This document shows, in pieces, positions 1 to 13,611 of a stretch of 64,000 nucleotides of DNA. Below the pieces are notes generated by a model. That model had not been told where the DNA came from, did no database searches, and saw only the letters and a program-made list of their open reading frames with translations. Position 1 is the stretch's first letter. Every line of letters starts with the position of its first letter. The position numbers were made by a program, and so were the translations under genes. The stretch comes from Pelargonium x hortorum (Eukaryota; Streptophyta; Magnoliopsida; Geraniales; Geraniaceae): the NCBI GenBank assembly GCA_036897525.1, contig JAYMTJ010000059.1, positions 1 through 64,000 of the forward strand, read 5' to 3'.

Positions 1-2205
1 AGTCCTTAGAACCAAGTACTCTTTGAATCCTGGAATGCTGTAAGAGCTAGGAAGCCAATAGCTAGCAGAATACAGAACTCTAAAAACTCTAATTGAAAGT
101 AAGCCCAGGGGATGCAAGCTCTGTCTTTTCTTGCTTGTTTGTAGGTCTTTTTTTTTGCTGGACATTATTAGAAGAATAGTAGAAATTGTATTTTTTAACT
201 AGAATTTAAGCAGTACCTAGATATGCCTTATAACTTATTTATGGACTTGAAAAGAAAGCGACTCCCGTTTCGTTTGCCTTTGAAAAGGCCTTCTATCGTA
301 TATAAAACAAATGTTAGGAATTACTATTGTTTTCTTACTTTCACTAACTCCAGCAAATTTCTGTCTTTATTTAATAATACCTTTAACCAGGAAACAAAGC
401 AGTGCTTTAGAGAACTTACCTAGGTAGGGGTTGTTTTGTATTACTTACGCTTCTAGAGGCCCAGGAAGCTCTAGGGGCTGGAATAGAACTTTAGGGGAAA
501 AGGAGAACTATTTTTCTAGTAGGACAACAGGCTCTTAGGGTTTTGAGGGTCCGGGTGTATAAAATTAAGGACAAAAGAAGTCCTTTTGAGTCTGGTAATT
601 AGAGAGGTATCCTTTTCCTTTCAGGGTCAACTCTATAGGGAGCAGCTGCGCTTAGTATTCAGTAAGTGCAGTTTTACAAACTTTTGGGTATCTAAAAGAC
701 TTCCATTTTCTTAATTTTTAGTTTCTAGCAAATAAAGTGACTTTTTTTAATAGTGACAGATAAGGAATGCCCCTTATTAGATTCACCTGAGTTTTTTATA
801 TTTCCTTTTCTCAAAGGGTTTCTAAAGATTATTTTGAAGTTGAAGCAGGGAAAACACTAACATATAATAGTAATAGGATTTTGCTGGTCAAATAGAAGTT
901 ATAGTTATTTCGAATAAACTCAATTCAATTTATTGAGGGGGCACCCGTATGAATAAAATTATTAAGACATACCCAGTTAAATAACAAAACCAGCTCGTAA
1001 CTTCAATGTTGATTTTCTTAAAAAAACTCCTCTAGATACAGATAACCTCTCTTTAGGAATACGGGGCAATAACTCTTTACGGGAAACCTTTTATTATAGA
1101 AGCTCTGATTTCTGTAGGAAAACTAGGTATGAGTACTTGCATAAATGTTAAAGCGTGAATGCTAGCAGCTTTATCGGATCCTGAATAAAAGAATTTGTAT
1201 TCTTATAGGTTAGGTGTAAAAATTCTCTGATTGCAAACCCTTTTGCACAAACAATTAAATTCAAATTCAACAACACGTGGTAAAAAAAAAGCAAAAACTG
1301 TATTCACTTCTGTCTGCGGGGATCTTTTTGTACTCGTATTCCAGATTGGCAGGGTTCCTTTTCTTTTTATACAGAGGGTCCTTTTCTTTAACTTTAAAAA
1401 TACTGCTATAATATAAGTCGAGCTTTTAGTAAAGCACATTGAGAAAACTCTTCCCGAGATAAATTTTAAAATTAAGGATAATCCGAAGGCTTCCTACTTT
1501 TTCTTTTTTAGGTCATTTTTTTGTGTAATATTAGGTTAAGGTATCAGAACTCAAACCAAGCCATTTGCAACTCATATTAAAAAAAATAATAAAAAAAAAG
1601 TTTATGACTCATGAGAAAAGTATAAGGCTCTAGTCTGCTCTGCAATAAAACTGCTTATTGATATATCACTTTATATTATAGGATTTAATTAGTTGACATG
1701 TCAGACTATATTCTGTAAAAGATCTTTGTTCGTTTTTTAATTTAATGAATTCAAGGTGCTCCTATACAAAAAATGTACACCAGATTTGTCACTTCACAGA
1801 CTGGAGTAGCCTCTTTATTTATTCCGCCGAAAGTCTCTATTTAAGCTTTTTTTCATTAAGAGTAAAGTAATCAATCTGCCTTGACTTAGTTTTACAAGTC
1901 TTGGAGCCTAAATTTATGTATCGTCTACAAAAATTACAGTAATCTCAGAGAGAAAAAAAAAAAAAGCTTCCTTACTTTGCTTGCGGGTTCCTACGTTTTT
2001 ATCTCTAGGTGGGAGTCTCTTAATATTTCTTTTCTACTGGATTTGGCAACTCGAAAATTGGACCTAAAGATTTCATTTATACTATAAAACGATAAGGCGG
2101 ACCTCCTGCTTTGGGAATATAAAAAAGAGAGTTTATAAATTGACTAGATATTTATTTGCCGCAGGGTTCCTATAACTTCTCGGAAAGTTTACTTTCTCTT
2201 TATTA

Positions 2206-2236
2206 TTAGATTAAGGTTAAGTTAAGGCTAATCTAA
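2206..2236. repeat. Small inverted repeat around TTAAG tandem units
   Basis: TTAGATTA (2206-2213) and its exact reverse complement TAATCTAA (2229-2236) flank a 15-base loop made of TTAAG-type units. The word GGTTAAGTTAAG or close variants recurs near 11,105, 15,460 and 21,073. The stem is only 8 A/T-rich pairs, so a structural role is not claimed. Confidence 0.35.
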
Positions 2237-5200
2237 GACTAAGAAATCGATCTCCCCTGAGATATACCTTTATGTAATGTACTAAACAAGAGCTCTTTTT
2301 AGATAACTTACTTCTTGCAAAAGCCGATGGGTTCTATTTTTTATACATTTTCTTATCAGGTTCGAAGCTCCGCAACTAGACTTCTCCTGCCTTTAATATT
2401 CAGGTTAGAACTCCCTTCATAAATTCAAAATAAAAATGAAGGGAAACCCTGGCTAGTTGTACTTATAGCTAGAAATACCTTAAAGTAATGAGAACGAAGT
2501 AGGATTTTTAGTATCCTAAATTATTTATTTAGAAATAGAAATCTCTTAATTCTTTTATATAATATATAAGTTATTTTAAATCCTTGTTAGTATCTGATTG
2601 TAGACTATAGCTTCTTGTTGAAGGGAATATATAAACTCAAAAGGGATATCTGGTCCATCTCGGATTTTTGATAGTAGGGGTTTCTCTAGAGCCCTTCCTT
2701 TAAGTTACCTAACAGAATTAGACAGGACTTATATCCAATTTTATTTAATAATAAGGAGGTACATCCTATTTTTTTAAGTTTCTTTTGCATTTATTTTTTA
2801 ATAAAGCATTTCTTTCCCTTATTACGAAATATAGATTCAAGCTCTAATCAGTTACGGCGAATATGAATATCCAGCTATAACTATAAGAATAGTACTAAAA
2901 ATTAGAAATTCCAAAAGCTTAACAAAGGTAAAACTTCTAACCTCGAAAAACAACTAATGCAGCTTTAGATTGGGGCACGAGATATGAGGCACAAATTCAA
3001 AGTTAAAAGATATCATAAGGAAAACCATTCTATGGTATTACCCCCCGTTTATTTAAATTAAAGTCACTCTATAACCTATACCTATAACTACAGAACTTCT
3101 TTGAAATTCCTCTAATTTATAATTAAAAAGGAATTTTTCGATACGGGAATCGCCTTTTGTATCATGATCCGGACAAGACCCTTCATAAGAAAGAGTAAGG
3201 TAATTAAGTAGCTCGAATTTAGTCATTTTTTTTTTGTTTTTAACTGTTTTTTTAAGTCATACGTCTCCAGGATTGGGTGGTGCTATACGCTTCTTCAATA
3301 TGCCCTAATTTTAATTTTATTTTATACTGTACACAGGGTTTAGGCAAATTAAAGTAATTAGAATTTAGATTTCTTCGAGTTGACTCGACGGCTAGGGAAT
3401 CTTTAATCGGGACTCTACCTTTCTTCGACAAGTTTCTTTGCATTACATTATTTGTGACTTTATTTGTTATACTCCTTTCCCTGGGATGACAGCTGGAATA
3501 TAAAAATCCTTTTTATTAATGGGGTAGGTAGAGGTAGAAAGTTACGCGCTCGAAGTTTTTATTTATATAAGTGTTAGTTTCCTATGTAGCTACTTTGGGA
3601 CTTATAGTCAGATACGGAAGTTGTTTTTGGTATTCCTTAAACGGAAACGTATAGGATTTTCTTTACAAGTAGGAGTATGAGTGTTTCTGAGGCAAAGAAG
3701 TAAAAAAAAGAACAAAATTCAGTAGTAACCAAATAAATCGGGTTTTATACCGCTTTAATTACCCTTTTATTATAGAATTCTTTGGTACTTCTGAGTAAGA
3801 TATAGGGAGCATAACCTAGCTAAACGAGTGCTTAGGTAGTAGAGTAGTATAGGCCCCGGTATTTCTTTCTGTATTCATATTTTAATTCTAACATATCCGT
3901 GGCAGCATTCCTCGAGGATCTCCACTATACTATAATATATTATATATACCTTTGTAGTCAATATAAAAAGAGTACTTAGTATAACCTCATAAGAAACAAA
4001 ATAGAATTTATTAATTTGTCCTATTTGATTTCTTTAACTATAGGGTAAGTGAGAATCTGGACGGACTCATAAGTAAATTCCGTAAAAGTAGAGCTACTGA
4101 CTAAAAGTGTTCTAAAGTTTTGGTCTATTACATAAGTTAACTAACATATATTTCAAAAATATGAGAGTAAGACTGCACAACACAACTAAACCCAAAGGAT
4201 TCTTTTATATTATGTATGTTCAACGAGGGTTCCCCAACGCCTTATTATCAAAGGCCTCTGTTAGCTAGCTAAATAAATGGAGTGTTTCCTTTCCTTTTTT
4301 TATTATCGGTTTAATTTAAGTTTAAGTAAGGCCTTTGTGCAATACTAAGAAAAGACAGCATTGTCGTAGGAAGAATTCTCATTACAAGTCTTGTTAGGAG
4401 ATAACAAAAAAGAAAAGTATTGAATTGACTTCTCTAAGTCTTTTGACAACTTCGACTTTTCCTAACAAGGTGTTTCAGTAAGCAAAACGGAATCTTTAAA
4501 GGTTTTTTTTTGTAATACCTCGTTAAAAGATTTGATAAATGTTTGAGTTTTTTGTACTAGGTTTAATTAAGATTCTACGAGACAGCCTTGTGTCTAGTTT
4601 TTCAGCCCACTCAATTTTGAACTTCGGCATCCCCCAGATTCTTTTCCGAATACTGAGTGTAGGGTATCCCTTAATAAGGAATCCCGCTTAGAATTCTTTA
4701 GATTTAGGAATCTAATATGCGAAAAGCTTTATCTAGGAGCTTGCAAGCTTATGAAATGAAGTTATCGGTAAGTACTTGGCAAGTGAAGGGTTTTTACTTC
4801 AAAGAGCTTTATTACCCAAACCAGGAAGAACATATTCCTAACGAGTGTAAACAAAAAGCCCCCTTTTGGGTACTATATCATCTAAGTTTATAAATTAATT
4901 GTATGCCCTTTTCCACGAACTAATAGGTTTTTTTACCTTAAAAGTAGAGTAGAGCTAAAGTCAAGGGCTGTCATTTTAGGGTTCCTTTTGCAGTATTAGC
5001 AGAACTTGCTTGCGTACTTTGTGCTTTTTTTTTTTTATTTTATTTCCCCTTGAATATTGTCCTAGAAAATCCTTTTTTTATATAATCGCGTTGGTATTAT
5101 TCTATAATAGCTGTGAGTAGTTCTGGTCAACATAAGTAGTTGATAGGATTGCATATTTTATTAAAAAACTATATGTTTTGGGCATTTGTAGAAAGACTAG

Positions 5201-5390
5201 AAGCTTTTATTCCCTTACAATTCCGTAACCCCGGCAGCCGCTTTACACTAGTGAAATTGCCTCCAATATAGATTTTCTCTACCATTTTTACGCAGCAAGG
5301 ATAGCCCGTAAGAGTTCTACTAGAATCCGTGTATAAATAAAGCAGCTATTTAGCATATAGATAGGGCAGTAAAAGTCGCTCATTGTCTTA

Positions 5391-5412
5391 CAAACAAAAC
5401 AAAACAAAACAA
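5391..5412 (+). repeat. (AAAAC)n microsatellite
   Basis: About four units of AAAAC in a row. Simple repeat with no neighbouring gene. Confidence 0.8.
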
Positions 5413-8400
5413 TGGGGAGCTTTTCTATGTTAAATACTTTTGGCACCTTAGTTTTTTTCTATACAGTTGTATCTGTTTCCTTAAAATAAGGCTTAAACGA
5501 AATTCTTCGAAAAGTACCCAATCCCTAAAAAGTGGGTCGCGTTTCGAGGGCATTTTTATAGACGTACAAACTTCTGCTAAACTCAATTTTTTTGAACTGA
5601 TCTGATCTAAAGTATAATACAAACTATAACCTAACACAGATTTGTGCTTCTGATTAACCTAAACTACAAAAAAAGTGAGTTATTCTAAATAAAGGGCATC
5701 CCGCGGGCTATCTGTGCTTCAATATTTAAGACATAGATGCTGTAAGAGTTTAAGTTTAAAGTCAAATAAATAGAGAAAGTTATCTATCATATTACTTACT
5801 AAATATAGGAAAAAAGCTTAGGGATTTCGTGTTTTTTATTAGGGTAGGGAGCTTTTCCAAATATCTTACTGGGCGTAGATGTTTGGTAAGAAGTCTTGTT
5901 TGCGGAATGTAGAAAAATAAAATAAGGTAACTCTTGTAAAATCAAAAAAAAAGTACTATGTTAAATAGGAAGTGCTTAGTACTCTGTCTCCAATAAGGAC
6001 AGCAAGCATCTACCTCTGTTATAATATAAAAAAAATCCAGGGTATTGCTTATAGTGCAAGCTGGAATTGTTCTTTAAATAAACCTAAACTGATGTATTTA
6101 TTTACTAAAATTGTCCCTTCCCTTTTTTTTAACTCCTCTATACTTACAGCACTTGTTATAGCTTATGGGGATGTTAAAAAAATCCTAGGTAGAAAAGAAT
6201 AGAAACGCTTTTTGTAGGAATATGTAATCCAAGGTCTCTATTTTATAAAGAAGTTTATTCATGTTTTTAGAACTACCACCATTTCACTTCTTACCTTCCG
6301 GAGCTCTGGTTAGTCCTTTTAGAGGGATCCCCAGCAAAGGATTTTATTAAACAGCTTAGGGCTCCTTTTCAAAGTAGTAAGAAAAAGGTGTTTTCTGATA
6401 TGATAATAACGTATTCGTATCGAGGTTAATTGCTTTTCTGTAGTCAGGTCTTGCTAAATCCTTAGTACTAAGTATTCTGTAGATTTTAAAAACTTTGTTT
6501 TATTTATTTTAGGTTTATATATACGCTCTTCTAGCCTCCACTTTATTTTGTCAAAGTGCCGACAGTACTTTAGTTGCGGAGTAGCTTTATATCTTCTTAA
6601 CCGTGCACAAATAGCTGGGTTTTGCATGTTAGTAAAAAGAATAGTTGTCAGTAGTAGGAGTTAACCTAATGCGAGTAGAAATGGATAAGGAGTTATAAGA
6701 AGCCCGGGGCTTCCCTAAAAAAATGAACTCTAAACAGTCCAAATATCCTAGTGCTGCTTTACTAGGTTAACAATTAAGAAGCATTCAGTAAACAACCAAA
6801 GGGGTCCTGCATGCAGAGTTTTTTAGATGTAAAAGGGATTAAAAAGGGGGTAAATCCTGATAAACTCCTGCGGAAAGAACTCATCCTAATTTATGGGGTG
6901 CAAGCCCTTTACTAGAGCTTACCCTAGTTCTAAAAGTGGGTTTCGGAGATATGGGGGCCCCTTTACATACAACAGATATGTTCTTTTAATTTATAAAGCA
7001 TATTTCTACTATACTATGGTAATAAAGGTTCCACAACAAATCGGGGAGCAGCACAAGAATCCCACGGAGGAGTTCTTAACCCTATTTAGGATATAGAATT
7101 TAAAACATTGGAAATTTTCCAGATTTTTAGGATTTTGACTTACTTTAGCTTTAAAGAAATATTAGAATTAAAAGAAGTCCTGGTCAAGGGCTGTTACGGT
7201 TTTCTTGTAGTAACACTGATTGCGGGGTACATATATAGGGGGTTTACTCAGCAGCTGCACTCCTTTATAGGGCCCGCCCGCCATGTAGAATTAACCCTTT
7301 GAGTAACTCAGTATTTTCTGCCATTTAGTTCTCGTCACACCGGAACCGGAGTGTAGGAGTAGAACCCTTTCTAAAAAAAAAACACACACGAAAGGCATAA
7401 AAGCTATTTTAGTTCAGGATAATGAGGCCCTCGGTACAGAATTTTCCTTGGCAGAAAAAGGCTCACTTGGTTTTGGAGAAATGCCGAATATCGTGCTGTA
7501 CGGGATTCTAGAAAAGAAATTTTATAGACGAGAAGATACTTTAAAGAGGAATCTATCATTATCATTAGGATTAGTGATAGAAATCCCTTCCATTTTAATT
7601 AGCAGATTTTTGCCTTTAAGTTTTATTCGATAAACTAAACCCCTTAAAAATTACCAGTAAAAGCGTAGAAAGTTTCCTTTTACATTACCAAAAGCTAGCT
7701 CCTAATTATGTACTACGGGAAATTCCTAAGTTACTTGACCTTAGCAGGACTCGGGCATTCCTTTTATCTCAAAACTTTAGCTTAAATTCCTATAATTTCG
7801 GGATAAATACAAGAAAATAGTACGAGCTGGAGTGTGAAATACAAGGATTGCTCCTCCTTAAACAGGGCTTTTCAGTAGAGTTTCAGGCGTGATTTTTTCA
7901 TTTAAAACTTTTTTGTTTTTTGGCTGAATATGAACTCGCATATGGATTTTAACTTGTAAATCTAAAAGCTCTACAAGGCGCTGGTATTAGACTAGAAACT
8001 TAAAAAAACCAGTTATATGACACGAAAGTTTTTCTAAGTTCCATAAAAAAGGTCGTAAAAGTTTGCGTTTTCGTTCGTTACAAGAAAGGTTAAAACCTAT
8101 AAACTTCTTTCCCTAGGAATGTTAATGGAATATTTTAATGTGTTCTTGTCATTTCTAAAACAACTTCCGTTACCAGCTCTAAGTAGGACTGGTATAACGT
8201 CTCGTACAGGGAGGCCTGCTGTCGAGATTTTAAGTAAATTCTTTATTTAGTATTCTAGTTTTGGGTAATAATTCTATCTAATAGAGCCTGTGTTAACGAG
8301 TTTTCAATCTCTTGCCTTTTTCAGAGCTTGGGCCCTTTCCGTGGTTGAAGTAATAGAACTTATGTATTAGGTATCTTTTTTAAGAGAATCATGTAACAAA

Positions 8401-10547
8401 TGAATTCCCTGTGCAAAAGACAGAGAGCTATAGTTTAGTAAAACGAAAGGGGGTACAGAAGCTTTTATTTACCTCTCACGTAACTCCGGGGCTCCCGTTG
8501 TAAACTACATTATAATAAATATAAGGAAAACTTGTGAATTAGTCAAGTATTGGAAGTTCAAATCCCGTAATAACCCCGCATTATTTAAATAAGATCCTTA
8601 TTATATATATACATCCTAAAAAAAGGGTTTAGTTTTTTTAGCTAGTATCAGACTCTTCAAATCAAAGGGTCTAAGATTTCCGCTATGTTTATCCCGCGTA
8701 CCCTTTTTTAGGGCTTGGGTAATATTATAATATCAAACTTCCTTCCTTTTTTTATACCTTATGTTAGGTTACCTGGAAGTTCTTATTTTATTAGTTAGTG
8801 ACTTTACAAACTTTTACTTTTATAGAGAATCCTATTTTACTTGTATAACTTAACTTGAATTAGAAGCAACCAGTAATATTTTACATAGAACGAAAAGAGT
8901 CTTGAAACATCTCTGCCTTTACCTTAGTAAAGAAAGGAAAACCTTAAAATTCTTGCCTTGATATTCACTTTCCAGAAAACTTTGAGTTATAGAAAGCTTT
9001 TCATATTTCTATTTCGAGCACTCCTACTCTTTTTATAAGCCGCGTTTTATAGGACCCGGTTTCAGGAACTGCTTTAATTAGTTAGGCCTTGGTGATTTAT
9101 TTACCCGCTAAGGTAAAATAATTGAAAGAGACCTTCCTCTAACAATAAATAAGCGCCCTTTGGTATACTAGTCAGAGACTAGATATTTCCTCTTTTAATG
9201 GTTATCCTCGTTTAGAAAAAAACCTAGAGTTTCCCATAGCATTTTATGCCAAATCTCAAAAAAGACTTTTGCTAGCCAGATTCAAAAAAGAGCTGTTTCT
9301 TAGATTTAGAATCGCCTACGCCTAATATAATAGACTCGATATAAGTAAGGATATTAAATTAGTACCCACTTTGTGCTACTTGTTTCTAAAAGTCTCCTAA
9401 AAACTTCTAAATCAAGCTAGAATCTTTATACATTAAAGAGTTGCATGCCCCTCATAAAATTCCAATAAATTCGGGAATGTTCTATTTATACAGGATTCCT
9501 AAAAAAGAGTCTCCTTATTCCTCTCTCAATAGGGTCCTTGCGCCGTGAAATAAGCGCGAATTCCTCTAAAATGAAAAAAAAATCCCTATTATCGTAAGTT
9601 AGTAGAAAAATAGGGCCCTAAAAATCAGTAAATATACCAGGCCCTTCTCTTGCAAGTGTAACTTAATTAAAAATTTTGCTTGTAGCCCATAAAAATGTAA
9701 GTTGAAGATTTTCATATCTTGATTGCTTTCAAATATACAAAAAGATATTGAGTCTTTATAAACGAGCACTCTTCATAACGTAAATTTTATTAAAAAACGA
9801 CAAAAAAAAAATGTTGTGCCTGGATAAAAGAAAAGATTTTTACTGTTTTAATGCTTCTAGACTCTCAGTTTCTATTTCAAGGTGCTATACTTTGACCTTG
9901 TCCTAGAATAAAAGTCACTCTAGCGTGAATACAAATTAAACTTCTAAGCTAACACCAAGTACTTTCGGGAGACCCTTACTCCCAACTCCAGAGTGTTTTC
10001 CTTAATCAAAAAGAAGTTTTGTACTTCTATTTATCGGCCCCGTGGGCCCTTAACTAAGCAAATCGGAATCAAGAAACCTAACTGTTGGAACCAATTAGAA
10101 GAGCCCCTTTAGTTACAGTATTTAAGCGCTTGTTTTAACTATTTTCCGCTATGAGGAGTTGGGGAAGCTTTCAGGCAAGATTGATAGATTTTTATAATAA
10201 GAAAAGGGCCAGCTTTCTCAGTTTGGTAAGGATAAGTCCGGGAAATTCTAAATTAAGAAGTATAATGGATTCTGTAGCTTCTAGGAATAACCAGCAAGAG
10301 TAAATGTATATCCTTAGGTCTTTTTTTTAGCACTCGTATTAGATGTTTTATCAGTCTCAGGGGTATAGCCGGAATTCTCGGTATTATTTTAAGAGAGACA
10401 GCTCCTTTTTTCCACCCTAGTTTTAGACGAAAATCGAGTATCCATTTTTATTAAAAAAAACAAAAAGGATCCCAATGTTTCCATTTTGGGCAAGAGTTTT
10501 CCTTCGTTTTGTGGTATACTTTAACTTTAATAGGTTTTGTACAATTA

Positions 10548-10574
10548 CGGGAGGACCTAGTATTGCTCCTCCCG
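10548..10574. repeat. GC-rich hairpin, 8-bp perfect stem
   Basis: CGGGAGGA (10548-10555) is followed after 11 bases by its exact reverse complement TCCTCCCG (10567-10574). The stem has six G:C pairs and stands out in AT-rich surroundings. There is no adjacent gene and no T-tract directly after it, so it is not called a terminator. It may be a remnant of a repeat terminus or chance. Confidence 0.4.
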
Positions 10575-11445
10575 GCGTCTAATAAGGAAACTTAAGCCCG
10601 CAATGAAGTCTTTTCCCGGGGATCCGGATAAAAACGAAAAGTAGTTCAAAATAAGGATCTGGTTTTCTGTTACTTGCCTCTCGACTTAGTTAGCATAGTA
10701 AGTGTTTCGTAGAAGTAGCGGCTTATCTTAGGTACTGTGAATTGTGGCGGTCCCTATATGAGCATTTTGGGGGGAGCTACTAAAGCCTCGGTATTGGGGA
10801 GTAGCAAGTCTTAAGAAACGCAATTGCAAGCTCTAAAATACAAGGGAATATAAATAGGAACTCCTGATCAATCTACAAGGATCTAATTCACAACAATTAG
10901 GAATAGCAGTCTAAAGGACATATATTAATAAGTAATGAAAACCCAAGTTACAGCTCCGTACTGTTTTCCTGCTCTAGGGTAAATAAAGCCGAGGTTGAGC
11001 GCTTTCCAGTTAAGTAGGGTACTTCCTAATCGAGATATTTTCTTCTAATTTTATACAAGAATTCGGGTCAGTAATAAAATGCTGTAACGCCTATAGGATT
11101 TTGGTTAAGTTAAGCGAGTCCGGGACTTTGTAGCTGTTTATACAGTAGGAATCTTTTGAAATACCTGCATTTTGTTTTAAAACAGAATTTTGTTTGAGAG
11201 ATGCTTAGTACTCACGAGAGACCTACGCTTATGCGTAACTCCTTCTTTCTACTTTGTTATATCTAGATATTCTTCATAGATATATTGAAATCGCTTAGAT
11301 AGAAAAGATAGCATTTTTTATGTCTCTTCCCTATGGGTTTTGTACTGGTATAGTATAAGGATTTCTATGAAGAATTAGACTCCTATAAAGAAAGTCACTG
11401 GGAAGCCGGGGGATTCCACTCGGTTAAAATACAGCGCTACTTAGT

Positions 11446-11469
11446 TTCAATTAAAGGTTCAATTAAAGG
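11446..11469 (+). repeat. Perfect 12-bp tandem duplication
   Basis: TTCAATTAAAGG occurs twice back to back, at 11446-11457 and 11458-11469, with no mismatch. The lack of divergence means it arose after, or escaped, the mutation process that marks the surroundings. Confidence 0.7.
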
Positions 11470-13502
11470 CAAGAGCGGGCTCTCTAGTTTACCTTATCCT
11501 TCACGGCCACTGCGAATTTTTAAGAAAGTATGAGATATAATATATAAGTAAGACTTTTAACCAAAAAGAAGCTCTTTCTGTATCTATAGATTCTAAAGGT
11601 TTTGGTTATGGCATATTCCTAGAGGATTACTAGTATCCCGTAAAGTGGATTTCCTATGCTTGAAAACTAAAGGGGACAATCCATTAGAAGCATAAGTCTT
11701 TTTTCTTACTATAGAATTCACTTTCTATATAATTATTGATTATTCTCAAGTTTTACACGGAGTCCCCACAAACAAATAAAGGTGCTAGGATGGTTTTGCG
11801 GAGTATATAAATCCAAGGCCAAACAATTTTGTTAATACTATTTAGTATCTAAGTATTTACGATAGAGTGCGTTTTCTAAAAGGCAGATAACCTAGTTAGT
11901 AGTCAAGTTCGATGAATTGTCCAAAATTCCGTAACGGGATTCTAAGTTAAAAGAACCCAGGAATGGTTTGGCCTGAAATTTGAGAATAAGGAGCAGGGCT
12001 ATTTTTTCAAGATTAGGAATTTTCGAGCTTCTAGAATAGAATAAAAGGATTCTAACCCTGTAAAATCAAGAGAAGAGAGTATAGTCTTTGTGGAAAAACC
12101 CTGCCGAGGTTAAATAAAATTGCGCAAGATTTAAACTTAAGACTAGAAACCTTGAATCGACAACAATTATTAGCTTTATTTTACATGAATATTTCGCTGG
12201 TAATTTCGGAAAGATTTAAAAAAATCCTTTGCATTTGCTCGGGATTCCTTTAATTAGGCCAGCCCCTAAACAAAAGACTTTCTTCCTGTATTTTCATAGC
12301 CGAAATAGAATATACTATAAGAGTTCTCTAATTACCGGACGCATTAGCAAGGGAATCGCAAAAAATGACATAGCAACCACCACTCACAGGGATACCCGCT
12401 TAAGCTCAATAAAGAAAATAGAAAATGTACTCAGATTTAGAATATCGATATCAGGATAAGTGGAACAAATAAGATAAGAAAGGAAGCCTAAAATTGACTA
12501 TGCCCAATTACTTATGAGGATACCCAGCATTATCATACGGCCTACTCTTGCAAGAAAGTACTGAGCCCTTACCGCATACTTTTTGTTAGTCGATTAATTT
12601 TAACTTCATTTTTTCCAGCTCTCTATCGGAGTCTTTTTATAAAACAGGGCCTCAGTCTCGAGCTACTTTGGAAGCAATATTTAATGTTCCTTACGCGTAG
12701 AGCTTATCCTTTATAATAATAGATGGCTTCTTTACAAACAGCTATACTTAATTACGAATTGAATTTAACTGAAAGTAGTGATAGATATTAGAAATGCTGA
12801 GAGCTTGTCCTTGCAAAAAAAAAAGAGTAAGTCATAGAATAGTTGTCTTTTTTCTATCCATTTAGTGTTTCGCGGGGAAGTTTATAATGTATTTGTATTA
12901 ATTCAATAAGAACCTTAGTTTATCTGTTCTAACCATTCTAAAGTCCAAGAATTCTAATATTTCTTCTAATATGAATCAAATATACCCGCAATATTCCAGA
13001 CTCTGTACACGGTCTGACTAGACTAGAATTAAGCTCAAGAGAAAGAAGAAATAACATATAAGAGTATAGCCCGCATACGCCTTATATACTACTTCGAGAA
13101 GCAGTAGTATTGCCCCTTGTATTACTAAAAACTTGTTGGTAAACACTCTTAAGATTTAATCTTTACTTTATTATCCCTCGCTCAAAAGTCAGTAGAACTG
13201 ATTTACATTGACTGAAACGAATACTAGCTCTCGACTAAGCCAGGCTAAATAGTATAGAGGATCACCTAACCCTAACTTTTTAGGATTCCTCTGGTAGGAT
13301 AGGATTGAGGACTAATTGCTCAAATACAGAGTTTCTACTGGCTCTAGATTTTTAGCTTCTATTTATTCTTTATTCAAGTCTCCCTACAAAAGTCCTCCGA
13401 GTCTCTTTCATACCTCCAATTAGTGGAAGAATTAGTTAAGAACATCTTTTTTTATAAATCATTTATCCGGTAACACATTGAGCTTGAGACCAGAAAGCTG
13501 TG

Positions 13503-13519
13503 ATGAGTTCGAATCTCAC
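13503..13519 (+). other. tRNA T-arm-like motif (B-box-like)
   Basis: GTTCGAATC at 13507-13515 is flanked by a T-stem-like pairing with four of five base pairs (13503-13507 with 13515-13519). A second GTTCGAATC lies 84 bases downstream at 13591-13599, also with four of five stem pairs. I could not find a matching acceptor stem or a well-paired anticodon arm for either, so these are at best decayed tRNAs or tRNA-derived elements. Confidence 0.25.
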
Positions 13520-13590
13520 AAGCGTGAAGAAAATCACCTCTTTTCTAATTGGTAGGGTAGAACTTTGAAGAAATGGCTTATCTTTCGTAG

Positions 13591-13611
13591 GTTCGAATCC
13601 AATTCTATTTG
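13591..13611 (+). other. tRNA T-arm-like motif (B-box-like), second copy
   Basis: GTTCGAATC with a partial T-stem. Upstream at 13545-13561 a D-arm-like stretch pairs TCTA with TAGA across a loop containing GGTAGGG, but the anticodon stem between them does not pair. A decayed tRNA or tRNA-derived short element is possible, and chance is not excluded. Confidence 0.25.

Noticed and set aside
1203-1439. Overlapping frames on both strands at 1,203-1,439
   Set aside because: Antiparallel overlap of two short frames in A/T-rich DNA with no family match, so treated as chance.
7108-7633. Two plus-strand frames (7,108-7,302 and 7,448-7,633) with hydrophobic, protein-like stretches
   Set aside because: They lie in fully desert-like DNA, use weak start codons, match no family that I know, and are within the chance length range.
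13261-13280. Telomere-like CCTAACCCTAA word
   Set aside because: A single occurrence with no tandem array, and TTAG/CTAA words are common everywhere here.
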